A stretch of 55,007 bases of DNA from an uncultured Oscillospiraceae bacterium (GCA_900752285.1 CAADUW010000012.1:1-55007); one strand, 5' to 3'; positions 45,583 to 54,300 are shown, counted from the stretch's first letter. Numbers and translations are program-made. Notes: generated by a model not told the origin, from the sequence alone.

Positions 45583-46203
45583 TTACTTGTTCATACCGAC
45601 CTTGCTCAGGGCTTTGGTCAGGAGAGGAACGCCAATGACGGTTTCAATGATTTCGGGCAGCATAAAGGTGCCGTTGTAGATGGTGGAGAACATCCATGCG
45701 CCGTACTTGTGCACGATGTGGTCGGGATCGTCGGCGTACCACTCCAGATCCAGCGCATACCAGATTACGGCACCGGAAAGAATGTGGCAGGCAAACCGCA
45801 GCAGGGTCACGAGCAGGGTCCCCAGCACGGCGGCGACCATCAGGTTGGCGGTGTCATTCTTGCAGAAGCGGACATTGCGGAAGCAGCCGCCCAGACCCAG
45901 CAGGGTAAAGGGCAGGATGTAGTCCAGCAGGCAGCACAGTACAATGCCGCCGGGGGTGGGGACCCAGGCCACATTGTTCAGACCCAGCAGCAGCTGGATC
46001 AGGGAGTGGACGAAACCGGCAATCAGTCCGGTTTTGACGCCCCGGCGCATGCTGAGGATAATGATGGGTGCCATGCTCAGCAGGGTGACGGAGCCGCCGT
46101 AGGGGGCCTCGTAGACCTTGACCATGCTCAGCACCGTGGCCAGAGCAACCATGATCGCGCTTTCGGCCAGCAGGTGGATGGAGCGGGATTTTTCGTTTGC
46201 CAT
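45583..46203 (-). CDS. thiT: Thiamine transporter ThiT (ECF S component)
   Basis: The 206-residue membrane protein binds thiamine for an ECF transporter. It has about six hydrophobic segments and ThiT features such as KVYEAPYGGSVTLLSMAPI near residue 28 and the C-terminal YAWM-like YGAWMFSTIYNGTFMLPE near 168. GGAGG precedes the start at 46203. Control by the TPP riboswitch directly upstream confirms the substrate. The energising EcfA/EcfT genes are not in this window. Confidence 0.95.
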   Translation of the reverse strand: MANEKSRSIHLLAESAIMVALATVLSMVKVYEAPYGGSVTLLSMAPIIILSMRRGVKTGLIAGFVHSLIQLLLGLNNVAWVPTPGGIVLCCLLDYILPFTLLGLGGCFRNVRFCKNDTANLMVAAVLGTLLVTLLRFACHILSGAVIWYALDLEWYADDPDHIVHKYGAWMFSTIYNGTFMLPEIIETVIGVPLLTKALSKVGMNK

Positions 46204-46228
46204 ATTTGCAAACCTCCTGAATAAAAAT

Positions 46229-46262
46229 GTCGCATTGCAACCTGTCCGGGTGCAATGCGACA
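46229..46262 (-). terminator. thiT expression-platform terminator
   Basis: TGTCGCATTGCA and TGCAATGCGACA pair (12 bp), and on the minus strand TTTTTATT follows. It lies 20 bases after the TPP aptamer and before the thiT ribosome site. Confidence 0.85.
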
Positions 46263-46282
46263 GAAATTCGGTCAAGGCGCAT

Positions 46283-46368
46283 CTTTCCCTACGACGGTAC
46301 GAACCGTATCAGGTTAACGGGTCAGGGATCCAGATCCCTATCTCAGCCGGTCTACCGGCACCCCGAAG
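46283..46368 (-). promoter_or_regulatory. TPP riboswitch
   Basis: On the minus strand the conserved aptamer blocks appear in order: GGGGTGCC, GGCTGAGAT, ACCTGAT and CGTAGGGAAA. Thiamine pyrophosphate binding would promote the terminator at 46229-46262 and shut off thiT. Confidence 0.96.
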
Positions 46369-46393
46369 ACATCGTTACTATGCGATTGCCTCT

Positions 46394-46421
46394 ATTATAC
46401 TCGAAACGCGGCTTTTGTCAA
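46394..46421 (-). promoter_or_regulatory. thiT promoter
   Basis: On the minus strand TTGACA (46416-46421) and TATAAT (46394-46399) are 16 bp apart. The -35 box overlaps the end of the HIT gene. Confidence 0.75.
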
Positions 46422-46759
46422 GCCATTTGCAGCTCCAGCTGCCGTCCGCCCAGAATGTGGAAGTGCAGATGGGGAACGGTCTGCCCGGCATCGCTGCCGC
46501 AGTTGGACACGACCCGGTAGCCGTTCGTCAGGCCCTCTGCCGCGGCAATTTTGGGGATCACCGTGAAGATGTGGGCGACGACGGCCGCGTTTTCCTCTGA
46601 GACGCCGTTGCAGTCGGCAATGTGCGCCTTCGGCACCACCAGAATGTGGGTGGGCGCCTGGGGGGCAATGTCCCGGAAGGCATAGACGGTATCATCCTCA
46701 TAGACCTTATTTGAGGGAATTTCCCCCCCAATGATTTTGCAGAAAAGACAGTCACACAT
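46418..46759 (-). CDS. HIT-family nucleotide hydrolase (HinT type)
   Basis: The 113-residue product is a histidine-triad protein, probably an adenosine phosphoramidase. The triad reads HLHFHILGG near residue 97, and the family opening CLFCKIIGGEIPS lies at residue 4, with two cysteines that often bind zinc. GGAGG precedes the start. It follows the cooT-like gene by 17 nt, so it may belong to that operon. Confidence 0.95.
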   Translation of the reverse strand: MCDCLFCKIIGGEIPSNKVYEDDTVYAFRDIAPQAPTHILVVPKAHIADCNGVSEENAAVVAHIFTVIPKIAAAEGLTNGYRVVSNCGSDAGQTVPHLHFHILGGRQLELQMA

Positions 46760-46776
46760 GGTTATTTCCTCCCGAA

Positions 46777-46974
46777 TCAGGCGGGGATCCGCTCTTTTAC
46801 AATGACGTAGCCGTCCACCAGATTTGCCTTTTCCAGTTCGCCCTCAATGGCGACCTGACGCTCCATGAGATCGGTCAGGATCACAAGACCGTCCTTGCAC
46901 TCGATGCTCATGACGTTCTTCATGGCGATGGATTCCGGGTCCATTTTGTTCTTATAAACGGTAGAAAGACACAT
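46777..46974 (-). CDS. cooT: CooT-like nickel-binding protein
   Basis: The 65-residue product begins MCLSTVY, the mark of the CooT family; CooT of Rhodospirillum rubrum is a small dimeric nickel-binding protein linked to carbon monoxide dehydrogenase maturation, with the N-terminal Cys as ligand. The rest (SIECKDGLVILTDLMERQ) has the family pattern. GAGGAAACT precedes the start at 46974. It lies 10 nt after the His-rich protein gene and before the HIT gene, so all three are likely cotranscribed. No CODH gene is present here; the client is unknown. Confidence 0.88.
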   Translation of the reverse strand: MCLSTVYKNKMDPESIAMKNVMSIECKDGLVILTDLMERQVAIEGELEKANLVDGYVIVKERIPA

Positions 46975-46984
46975 GGCAGTTTCC

Positions 46985-47305
46985 TCACTTATGCTCCATT
47001 GCGGACAGTACCACACTCAGCCGCATGTTGCCCTTTTCAAAGTCGGACACGGCGGCCATGACCTGCTCATAGGCTGTGTGGTCACCGGCTTTATCCAGCT
47101 GAACGGCAAGATCGGCAAGCTCTTTGGCGTGGGCGGCGTTATGGCCGACCATATACTTCATCAGTGCCTGCAGCTCCTCCATGGGGGTGTGCTCGCACTG
47201 GGTTGGGCAGCTGTCGCAGCCGTGGGTGCAGGCTTCCTCGTGGGTATGTTCATGGGTATGCTCGTGGGTGTGGGCATGCCCGACGTGATCATGGTCAAGA
47301 TGCAT
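46985..47305 (-). CDS. His- and Cys-rich metal-binding protein
   Basis: The 106-residue product has an N-terminal metal-binding arm: alternating His (residues 2, 5, 7, 10, 12, 14, 16, 18, 20, 22, 28) then Cys26, Cys30, Cys33 and Cys37. The C-terminal 65 residues (MEELQALMKYMVGHNAAHAKEL and on) are helical. The arm resembles those of nickel chaperones or storage proteins, but zinc or copper is possible. GGAGCG precedes the start. It heads the transcript with the cooT-like gene and is divergent from the CsoR/RcnR-family regulator, whose own arm is also His-rich. Confidence 0.75.
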   Translation of the reverse strand: MHLDHDHVGHAHTHEHTHEHTHEEACTHGCDSCPTQCEHTPMEELQALMKYMVGHNAAHAKELADLAVQLDKAGDHTAYEQVMAAVSDFEKGNMRLSVVLSAMEHK

Positions 47306-47338
47306 GGATCATCGCTCCTTTTCTTTTTGATTATTCTT

Positions 47339-47367
47339 ATTATACCCCCGGAAAGTCTGTCTGTCAA
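47339..47367 (-). promoter_or_regulatory. Promoter of the His-rich protein / cooT operon
   Basis: On the minus strand TTGACA (47362-47367) and TATAAT (47339-47344) are 17 bp apart, a consensus promoter. The spacer next to the -10 box contains CCGGGGGTATA. Confidence 0.85.
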
Positions 47368-47403
47368 AGCATTTATTTTTTCCAAAATAACCCCCGGGAG
47401 GGC
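47341..47403. promoter_or_regulatory. Candidate metal-repressor operators (C-tract sites)
   Basis: TATACCCCCGG (47341-47351) overlaps the leftward promoter, and ATAACCCCCGGGAGGGC (47387-47403) touches the -35 box of the rightward promoter. AT-flanked G/C tracts of this form are typical operators of CsoR/RcnR-family repressors. The pairing of two sites with two divergent promoters suggests autoregulation. Confidence 0.5.
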
Positions 47404-47432
47404 TTGTCAAAGCGGGAGAAAGTCCGTATAAT
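47404..47432 (+). promoter_or_regulatory. Promoter of the CsoR/RcnR-family regulator
   Basis: TTGTCA (47404-47409) and TATAAT (47427-47432) are 17 bp apart, 35 bases before the start codon. Confidence 0.8.
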
Positions 47433-47467
47433 AAGCTTTACTACGGTAAAGAGAGGGGGTGCCGCTC

Positions 47468-47839
47468 ATGCAGGAGCCTGCCCATGACCACGAGCACAGT
47501 CATCCGCACGAGGAAAGCGCGGAGGTTCACGACCATGCCTATCTCCATGCCCACGGCATTGCCCACAGTCACGCGCATGTCCATGAGAATCAGAAAGCCG
47601 TGCTGAACCGGCTGTCCCGTGCCATCGGACATCTGGAAAAGGTGAAGCGGATGGTGGAAACCGGAGAGGACTGCTCGGAGGTCCTGATCCAGCTTGCGGC
47701 GGTTCGCTCGGCCCTGGACAATACGGGGAAGGTCATACTGAAAGACCACATGCGCCATTGTATGGTGGATGCGGTGGCAGCCGGAGATCAGGAAGCCATT
47801 GATGACCTGTGTGCCGCCATTGATAAATTCATGAAATAA
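47468..47839 (+). CDS. CsoR/RcnR-family metal-sensing repressor with His-rich arm
   Basis: The 123-residue product has a 40-residue N-terminal arm with 13 His (HDHEHSHPH, HDHAYLHAHG, HSHAHVH) followed by the all-helical CsoR/DUF156 core (RLSRAIGHLEKVKRMVE, QLAAVRSAL). The sensor ligands are Cys69, His94 and Cys98, with the same spacing as the Cys-His-Cys triad of CsoR and the nickel sensor InrS. Metal specificity cannot be read from these alone; the cooT-like neighbour suggests nickel. The start at 47468 follows GAGGGGGTG, and a GTG three codons earlier lies in that site. Confidence 0.88.
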   Translation: MQEPAHDHEHSHPHEESAEVHDHAYLHAHGIAHSHAHVHENQKAVLNRLSRAIGHLEKVKRMVETGEDCSEVLIQLAAVRSALDNTGKVILKDHMRHCMVDAVAAGDQEAIDDLCAAIDKFMK

Positions 47840-47848
47840 AGCAAAGAT

Positions 47849-47889
47849 CGCCGCCGCAATTTTATTCGGGAAATTGCGGCGGCGGTTTT
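47849..47889 (+). terminator. Terminator after the metal-sensing repressor
   Basis: CGCCGCCGCAATTT and AAATTGCGGCGGCG form a perfect 14-bp stem, followed by GTTTTC. Confidence 0.9.
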
Positions 47890-47979
47890 CTGCATGCGGA
47901 AAAGCCTATGCGAAAGTGGAAATTCAGCGGGCAGCGCAAACCAATTATCTGCCAAATGTAAACTTTTTTTGAAAGCTCT

Positions 47980-48008
47980 TGCAAATTATGCAGGAGCGTG
48001 GTAAACTC
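47980..48008 (+). promoter_or_regulatory. Probable promoter of the marR-ABC operon
   Basis: TTGCAA (about 47980-47985) and TAAACT (about 48002-48007) are about 17 bp apart. The spacer includes TGCAAATTATGCA, a small inverted repeat that could be a MarR operator. Confidence is modest. Confidence 0.5.
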
Positions 48009-48041
48009 TTGCGTAGCTTGCTACCTATCAGGAGGTGTACG

Positions 48042-48497
48042 ATGCTTCATTTCGGATATATGGCGCGGGTGCTCCATGGGTGTGCGTCTCAGGCAATGAA
48101 CGAGGCACTGTCCTCCATGGACCTGACCTCTGCTCAGGGGCATCTGATGGGCTTCCTGGCCCACAGTGACCAGCCCCCCTGCGCCCGGGATCTTGAGGAG
48201 GCGTTCCACCTCAGCCATCCCACGGTGTCGGGGCTGCTGTCCCGGCTGGAAAGAAAGGAATTTCTGGAGTTCCGTCCGGATCCCAGGGACCGGCGGTGCA
48301 AACGGATCTATATCCTTCCCAAGGGCAGGGAATGTCTGGAGGTTATGGAGGCAACCATTCGGAACAATGAAAAAAGGCTGCTTCGGGGATTCAGCCCGGA
48401 GGAGCAGAAACGGTTTGCAGACTACCTGACCCGTGCCATTCGGAATTTCGGTACGGATCCGGAAGGCTGCTGTCACAGGGAGGTAAAACAGGAATGA
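48042..48497 (+). CDS. MarR-family transcriptional regulator
   Basis: The 151-residue product has the winged-helix pattern of MarR: LTSAQGHLMGFLAHSD near residue 28, recognition helix HLSHPTVSGLLSRLERKEFL near 58 and the wing DPRDRRCKRIYI near 83. AGGAGGTGT precedes the start at 48042. Its stop overlaps the start of the first ABC gene (ATGA), the usual arrangement where a MarR repressor controls a multidrug exporter. Confidence 0.93.
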   Translation: MLHFGYMARVLHGCASQAMNEALSSMDLTSAQGHLMGFLAHSDQPPCARDLEEAFHLSHPTVSGLLSRLERKEFLEFRPDPRDRRCKRIYILPKGRECLEVMEATIRNNEKRLLRGFSPEEQKRFADYLTRAIRNFGTDPEGCCHREVKQE

Positions 48498-50251
48498 TCA
48501 AACGACTGTCCCGGTGCATCCGGGAATACAAATGGCCTGCCATTTTAAGCCCCCTCTGTATGATCGGCGAGGTGACGATGGAGGTGCTGATCCCGCTGAT
48601 CATGGCGGATCTGTACGACTACGGTGTTGTCATGCAGGATATGAACGTAATCACCGTGAAGGCGCTCCAGCTGTGTCTGTGTGCCGCTGTGTCCCTGCTT
48701 TTTGGCGTGGGTTCGGCAGTTCTCGCGGCCAAGGCGGCGACGGGCTTTTCCAAAAATCTGCGGCATGACATGTATTACCATGTGCAGGAATTCAGTTTTT
48801 CCAATATCGACAAGTTCTCCACCTCGTCCATTGTGACCCGGCTGACTTCCGATGTGGCAACGCTCCAGATGGCGTTCCAGATGATGATCCGTATGGCCAT
48901 CCGCTGCCCCATGATGCTGATCCTTGCCATGTTCTCTGCCATGCGGATCAGCGTGAAGCTGAGCCTTGTGTACTGTGTGGCAATTCCGGTTCTGGGCGTG
49001 ACACTGTTCTGCCTGGTTCCTGTGGTGTTCAGGATCTTTGACCGGGTGTTCCAGACCTATGACCGGTTGAATAACGTGGTGCAGGAAAATGTGCACGGCA
49101 TCCGGGTGGTCAAGAGTTTCGTCCGGGAGGACCGGGAGAATGAAAAGTTTTCCGAGGTTTCCGGAGATATTTACCGGGACTTCCGGAAGGCAGAGCGAAT
49201 CCTTGCCCTCAATAGTCCCGTCATGCAGCTGTGCGTGTATGCCTGCATCCTGGCGATCTCCTGGATGGGCGCCCACATGGTGGTTGCTTCCGGCAATAAT
49301 CCTGCGCTGGGCCTGACTACCGGTGAACTCAGCTCCATGTTCACCTATACGACGCAGATCCTGTCCGCTCTTATGATGCTTTCCGGTGTGTTCGTCATGA
49401 CCATTATGGCAAGAACCCCCATGCGCCGGTGCTATGAGCTGCTGACCGAGACCCCCGACCTGACCTCCCCCGAGAACGCGGCTACCGAGGTCCCGGACGG
49501 CTCCATCGACTTCGAGAACGTGTCCTTCCGCTACTCCGCCAAGGCAAAGCACCGGGCGCTGAAGCAGGTGAACCTGCATATTCCCGGCGGTGCTACCGTG
49601 GGAATCTTGGGCGGCACCGGTTCCTCCAAGAGTACGCTGGTGCAGCTGATTCCCAGACTGTATGATGTGTCCGAGGGCACCCTCCGGGTGGGCGGCATAG
49701 ACGTGCGGGACTACGATCTGGAAACCCTGCGGGACAATGTGGCCATGGTGCTCCAGAAAAACACCCTGTTTTCCGGCACCATCAAGGACAATCTCCGTTG
49801 GGGCAATCCCAATGCTACGGATGCGGAGATGGAGCGGGTCTGCCGGCTGGCATGCGCGGATGAATTCATTCAGAGCTTCCCGGATAAGTATGATACCTAT
49901 ATTGAGCAGGGCGGCACCAATGTTTCCGGCGGTCAGAAGCAGCGGCTGTGTATTGCCCGGGCGCTGCTGAAAAAGCCGAAGATCCTGATTCTGGACGACT
50001 CCACCTCCGCGGTGGATACCCACACCGATGCCATGATCCGGCAGGCGTTCCGGGAGGAGATCCCCAACACCACCAAGCTGATCATTGCCCAGCGGATTTC
50101 CTCCGTGCAGGATGCGGACATGATCCTCATGATGAAAAACGGCATGGTGGATGCCTGCGGTACCCACGAGGAACTGATGGCATCTTCTGCAACCTATCGT
50201 GAAATTTATGAATCTCAGCAGAAGGGAGGGGAAGAAAAATGCCCCCAGTAA
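48494..50251 (+). CDS. ABC exporter, ATPase-permease subunit 1
   Basis: The 585-residue half-transporter has an N-terminal six-helix membrane domain (about 1-310) and a C-terminal ATPase. Walker A reads GGTGSSKST near residue 374, the signature NVSGGQKQR is canonical, and Walker B reads LILDDSTS, with Asp where the catalytic Glu normally stands. It therefore supplies the non-hydrolysing side of a heterodimer with the next gene's product. The overlap with marR (4 nt) and with the partner gene (13 nt) shows a single operon. Substrate unknown; related pairs export drugs. Confidence 0.95.
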   Translation: MIKRLSRCIREYKWPAILSPLCMIGEVTMEVLIPLIMADLYDYGVVMQDMNVITVKALQLCLCAAVSLLFGVGSAVLAAKAATGFSKNLRHDMYYHVQEFSFSNIDKFSTSSIVTRLTSDVATLQMAFQMMIRMAIRCPMMLILAMFSAMRISVKLSLVYCVAIPVLGVTLFCLVPVVFRIFDRVFQTYDRLNNVVQENVHGIRVVKSFVREDRENEKFSEVSGDIYRDFRKAERILALNSPVMQLCVYACILAISWMGAHMVVASGNNPALGLTTGELSSMFTYTTQILSALMMLSGVFVMTIMARTPMRRCYELLTETPDLTSPENAATEVPDGSIDFENVSFRYSAKAKHRALKQVNLHIPGGATVGILGGTGSSKSTLVQLIPRLYDVSEGTLRVGGIDVRDYDLETLRDNVAMVLQKNTLFSGTIKDNLRWGNPNATDAEMERVCRLACADEFIQSFPDKYDTYIEQGGTNVSGGQKQRLCIARALLKKPKILILDDSTSAVDTHTDAMIRQAFREEIPNTTKLIIAQRISSVQDADMILMMKNGMVDACGTHEELMASSATYREIYESQQKGGEEKCPQ

Positions 50252-52137
50252 GAATGCGCGGCGACGGACGAATGGCAAAGAATCCGAAAAAGACCTTGCT
50301 CCGGCTGCTGTCCTATATGAAAAAGTATTCGGCAACCCTCGTAGTCGTGTTTATCTGCATTTTCCTGACCTCCATCGCCCAGACGACGGGCAGTAAGGCA
50401 CTGGGCAATCTGGTAGATGACTACATTCTGCCTATGGTAAGCTCCGGCTCTCAGGACTTTACGTCGGTATTCCGGTTCCTGACGGGCATTGCCTGCATTT
50501 TCCTTGCGGGTATGCTGGGTTCGTTTTTCTCCAGCTACCTGATGGTATCGGTGGGGCAGGGCACCCAGAAAACCATCCGGGACGAAATGTTCACGAAGAT
50601 GGAGCGGCTGCCTCTGCGCTACTTTGATTCCAATACGGCAGGCAACATCATGTCCCGCTATACCAGCGATATTGATACCCTCCGTCAGATGATCTCCCAG
50701 TCCATCCCCCAGACCCTTTCCTCCGGGGTGATGCTGCTTGTGGTGTTCGTGAGCCTGCTGCAAACCTCCCTGCTCCTGACCATCGTCATGCTCTTTACGG
50801 TGTCTGCCGTAGTGCTCGTCACCAAGGCACTGGTGAAGAAGTCCGGAAAGTTCTTCGTAGGCCAGCAGCAGTCTCTGGGCAGCGTGAACGGTTATGTGGA
50901 AGAAATGATCACCGGGCAGCGGGTCGTGAAGATCTTCAGCAGGGAGGAAATCTGCGAGCAGGAATTTGACAAGCTGAATGAGACCCTCTGCCGCAACGCC
51001 TTCAATGCCGGCAAGTATACGAACATGATGGGCCCCATCAATAATAATCTGGGCTATGTTCAGTATGCGATTCTGGCAATCGTGGGCGGCCTGACGGTGG
51101 TCCTTTCGAACGGCAGGCTCCTGACGCTGGGCAAGCTGATGACCTTTATGGTGCTTTCCCGCTCCTTCAACATGCCCATTTCCCAGATTTCCAACCAGCT
51201 GAACGCCATTATCATGGCACTGGCTGGCGCAGAGCGAATCTTCGAGATGATGGATGAGGAGCCGGAGCAGGACGAGGGGTATGTGCACCTTGTGAATGCC
51301 CGGATCGCCGAGGACGGAACCATTACGGAGTGCCCGGAGCGTACCGGCCACTGGGCATGGAAGCATCCCCACAAGGCAGACGGCACCGTTTCCTATCGGG
51401 AGCTGAAGGGCGACATTACCATGGAGCATGTGGACTTTGGCTATGTGCCCGAAAAGCAGGTGCTGTATGATGTGACCCTCTATGCCCGCCCGGGCCAGAA
51501 GATTGCCTTTGTTGGCGCGACCGGTGCGGGAAAAACCACCATTACGAACCTTATCAATCGGTTCTATGACATCGCTGACGGCAAGATCCGCTACGATGAC
51601 ATCAATATTAACAAAATCTGCAAGCCGGATCTCCGCCGTTCGCTTGGTGTGGTTTTGCAGGAAACAAACCTCTTTACGGGAACGGTTATGGATAACATCC
51701 GGTACGGAAAATTGGACGCCACGGATGAGGAATGCATCCGGGCGGCAAAGCTTGCCAACGCGGACGACTTCATTACCCGTCTGCCGGACGGCTATGACAC
51801 CATGCTGACGGGCAACGGCGCGAACCTTTCTCAGGGCCAGCGGCAGCTGATTGCCATTGCCCGGGCGGCGGTGGCGGATCCTCCCGTCATGATTCTGGAC
51901 GAGGCAACCTCCTCCATCGATACCCATACCGAGTCTCTTGTGCAGGCGGGGATGGATGCGCTTATGAAGGGAAGAACGGTGTTCGTGATTGCGCACCGGC
52001 TCTCTACCGTCCGCAATGCCGACTGCATTATGGTGCTTGACCACGGCAGGATCATCGAGCGGGGTACCCACGCCGACCTGATTGCCCAGCACGGCACCTA
52101 TTACCAGCTCTATACCGGCGCATTCGAACTGGAATAA
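50239..52137 (+). CDS. ABC exporter, ATPase-permease subunit 2
   Basis: The 632-residue half-transporter has an N-terminal tail, a six-helix membrane domain (about 25-345) and an ATPase domain. Walker A is GATGAGKTT near 425 and Walker B is MILDEATS with the catalytic Glu, but the signature reads NLSQGQRQ. Thus its own Walker motifs pair with subunit 1's canonical signature at the active site, and the second site is degenerate. A long insert before the ATPase (about 355-392) is rich in charged residues. GGAGGGGAA lies upstream of the start inside the preceding gene. Confidence 0.95.
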   Translation: MPPVRMRGDGRMAKNPKKTLLRLLSYMKKYSATLVVVFICIFLTSIAQTTGSKALGNLVDDYILPMVSSGSQDFTSVFRFLTGIACIFLAGMLGSFFSSYLMVSVGQGTQKTIRDEMFTKMERLPLRYFDSNTAGNIMSRYTSDIDTLRQMISQSIPQTLSSGVMLLVVFVSLLQTSLLLTIVMLFTVSAVVLVTKALVKKSGKFFVGQQQSLGSVNGYVEEMITGQRVVKIFSREEICEQEFDKLNETLCRNAFNAGKYTNMMGPINNNLGYVQYAILAIVGGLTVVLSNGRLLTLGKLMTFMVLSRSFNMPISQISNQLNAIIMALAGAERIFEMMDEEPEQDEGYVHLVNARIAEDGTITECPERTGHWAWKHPHKADGTVSYRELKGDITMEHVDFGYVPEKQVLYDVTLYARPGQKIAFVGATGAGKTTITNLINRFYDIADGKIRYDDININKICKPDLRRSLGVVLQETNLFTGTVMDNIRYGKLDATDEECIRAAKLANADDFITRLPDGYDTMLTGNGANLSQGQRQLIAIARAAVADPPVMILDEATSSIDTHTESLVQAGMDALMKGRTVFVIAHRLSTVRNADCIMVLDHGRIIERGTHADLIAQHGTYYQLYTGAFELE

Positions 52138-52216
52138 GCGCTTACGTGATTGGCGTATTACAATAAAATTTGGGTGGGCACCCATTGGGCGCCCACCGCT
52201 TGCAATATCTGATGAC

Positions 52217-52266
52217 AAAAAAGCACCGGGACAGGAAAGCATTTGCTTTCCGTCCCGGTGCTTTTT
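52217..52266. terminator. Bidirectional terminator between the ABC operon and metG
   Basis: AAAAAAGCACCGGGAC and GTCCCGGTGCTTTTT pair, with inner GGAAAGCA and TGCTTTCC. The inner segment GGAAAGCATTTGCTTTCC is identical to part of the hairpin at 151-178. Confidence 0.92.
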
Positions 52267-52283
52267 ATGGCTTTATCGTCCGG

Positions 52284-54233
52284 TTACACCAGTCTGGAAC
52301 CGGCGGGAACCTTGTCGTCCAGCATGACGAGGTGGAGCTTGTCACCCCGCTCGGCGGACAGCAGCATGCCGCAGCTCAGCTGCCCCATCATTTTCCGGGG
52401 GGCCAGATTGGTTACGGCAACCAGCGTTTTTCCAACCAGTTCTTCGGGCTGATAGTACTTGGCAATGCCGGAGAGAATGGTTCTGGGAGTGCCGGTGCCG
52501 TCGTTCAGGGTGAACTTCAGCAGCTTTTCGCTCTTCTTCACCTTTTCGCAGGCAGTGACCTTTACAACGGTCATTTCTACCTTCTGGAAATCGTCAAAGG
52601 CAATTTCGGGAAGCGGTTCGGGCAGGGGATCCTCCTGCTTCTCAGCAGCGGGGGCATTCAGCGCTTCCAGTGCCGCCAGTTCCTTCTCCAGATCGATCCG
52701 GGGGAACAGGGCGGGGCCTGCCACGGTGGCAACGGTGGATTCCAGCGTGCCGAACACATTCAGGCTGTCCCAGCTCATGTCGGCGCCGCCCAGCCGTTTG
52801 GCGATTTCCGCAGCGGTATCGGGCATGAAGGGCTGCAGCAGACCGCCGCAGATCCGGATGGTCTCCAGCAGGTTGTAGAGCACCCGTGCCAGACGGGGCT
52901 TCTGCTCCTCACTCTTGGCGAGCACCCAGGGAGCGTTCTCGTCAATATACTTGTTCGCCCGGGAAATGACCTTGAACACCTCGGACAGGGCATTCTGGAA
53001 GGCGTATTTTTCCATTTCAGCGGTGTATCGATCCCGCAGGGAGGACACCATGGCGATCAGTTCACTGTCCTTCTCCGGGTCTTCGGCCTGCCGGGCGGGA
53101 AGCCTTTCGCCGAAATACTTCTGGGCCATGGCAACGGTCCGGGAGACCAGATTGCCCAGATCATTGGCAAGATCCACATTGATGGTGTTGATCAGCGCTT
53201 CGTTGGAGAAGTTGCCGTCAGAGCCGAAGGGGAAGGTGCGAAGCAGGAAGAACCGCAGGGCATCCACGCCGAACCGTTCCGCCAGAACATAGGGATCCAC
53301 CACGTTGCCCTTGGACTTGCTCATTTTGCCGCCATCCAGCAGGAGCCAGCCATGGCCGTAAACCTTTTTGGGCAGGGGCAGATTCAGACTCATGAGCATG
53401 GCGGGCCAGATGATGGAGTGGAACCGGACAATTTCCTTGCCCACAAAGTGCACATCGGCGGGCCAGAACTTTTCCAGATCGTGATACCGGTCATTTTCAA
53501 AGCCCAGCGCAGTCATATAGTTGAACAGGGCGTCGATCCACACGTAGACCACATGACCCGGGTCAAAGTCCACGGGAACACCCCAGGTGAAGCTGGTGCG
53601 GGACACGCACAGATCCTCCAGACCGGGCTTGATGAAATTGTTCACCATCTCGTTGACCCGGCTCCGGGGCTCCAGATAGTCCGTGTTTTCCAGCAGATCC
53701 TGCACCCGGTCCGCGTATTTGGACAGACGGAAGAAGTAGGCTTCCTCCTCCGCATCCTGCACCTCCCGGCCGCAGTCGGGACACTTGCCGTCCACCAGCT
53801 GGCTCTCCGTCCAGAAGGACTCGCAGGGCTTGCAGTACTTGCCCTTGTAGGTGCCCTTGTAGATGTCGCCGTTGTCGTGCATCTTCCTGAAAATTTTCTG
53901 AATGGCGGCAACGTGATAGTCGTCGGTGGTGCGGATGAACCGGTCATAGCTGATATTCATCAGTTTCCACAGGTCCAGCACGCCGCCGGGGCCGGTGACG
54001 ATGTTATCCACGAACTGCTGGGGGGTCACGCCGGCCTCCTTTGCCTTGTCCTCAATTTTCTGACCGTGTTCATCGGTGCCGGTGAGGAACATGACGTCAT
54101 AGCCCTGCAGCCGCTTGAACCGCGCCATGGCGTCGGTTGCGACGGTGCAGTAGGTGTGACCGATGTGGAGCTTTGCGGAAGGGTAGTAGATGGGTGTGGT
54201 GATATAAAATTTTCCTTTACATTTTTCACACAT
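52284..54233 (-). CDS. metG: Methionyl-tRNA synthetase
   Basis: The 649-residue class I synthetase charges tRNA-Met. Motifs are HIGH (residues 23-26), KMSKSKGN near 296, a zinc-site pattern CKPCESFW and CPDCG (about 126-150) and a C-terminal tRNA-binding domain (about 545-649, FQKVEMTVVKVTACEKV). The start at 54233 (MCEKCKGKF) has AGGAGG 9 nt upstream; an ATG three codons earlier overlaps that site. Two extra cysteines sit at residues 2 and 5. It is transcribed alone between a terminator and its promoter; the leader is short, so no T-box fits. Confidence 0.97.
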   Translation of the reverse strand: MCEKCKGKFYITTPIYYPSAKLHIGHTYCTVATDAMARFKRLQGYDVMFLTGTDEHGQKIEDKAKEAGVTPQQFVDNIVTGPGGVLDLWKLMNISYDRFIRTTDDYHVAAIQKIFRKMHDNGDIYKGTYKGKYCKPCESFWTESQLVDGKCPDCGREVQDAEEEAYFFRLSKYADRVQDLLENTDYLEPRSRVNEMVNNFIKPGLEDLCVSRTSFTWGVPVDFDPGHVVYVWIDALFNYMTALGFENDRYHDLEKFWPADVHFVGKEIVRFHSIIWPAMLMSLNLPLPKKVYGHGWLLLDGGKMSKSKGNVVDPYVLAERFGVDALRFFLLRTFPFGSDGNFSNEALINTINVDLANDLGNLVSRTVAMAQKYFGERLPARQAEDPEKDSELIAMVSSLRDRYTAEMEKYAFQNALSEVFKVISRANKYIDENAPWVLAKSEEQKPRLARVLYNLLETIRICGGLLQPFMPDTAAEIAKRLGGADMSWDSLNVFGTLESTVATVAGPALFPRIDLEKELAALEALNAPAAEKQEDPLPEPLPEIAFDDFQKVEMTVVKVTACEKVKKSEKLLKFTLNDGTGTPRTILSGIAKYYQPEELVGKTLVAVTNLAPRKMMGQLSCGMLLSAERGDKLHLVMLDDKVPAGSRLV

Positions 54234-54300
54234 GGGCTTCATCCTCCTGAAAGAAAGAACCGTCCCGGGGACGGTTCTCTGGAAATCCGTTTGTTTCTTC

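Noticed and set aside
47500..47590. The His-rich arm of the repressor as a simple low-complexity artefact
   Set aside because: The arm is in frame with an intact CsoR-family core behind a good ribosome site, and a second His-rich protein is encoded divergently, so it is real coding sequence.
54234..54300. A T-box leader before metG
   Set aside because: The leader from promoter to start is under 70 bases and has neither a T-box sequence nor a terminator.
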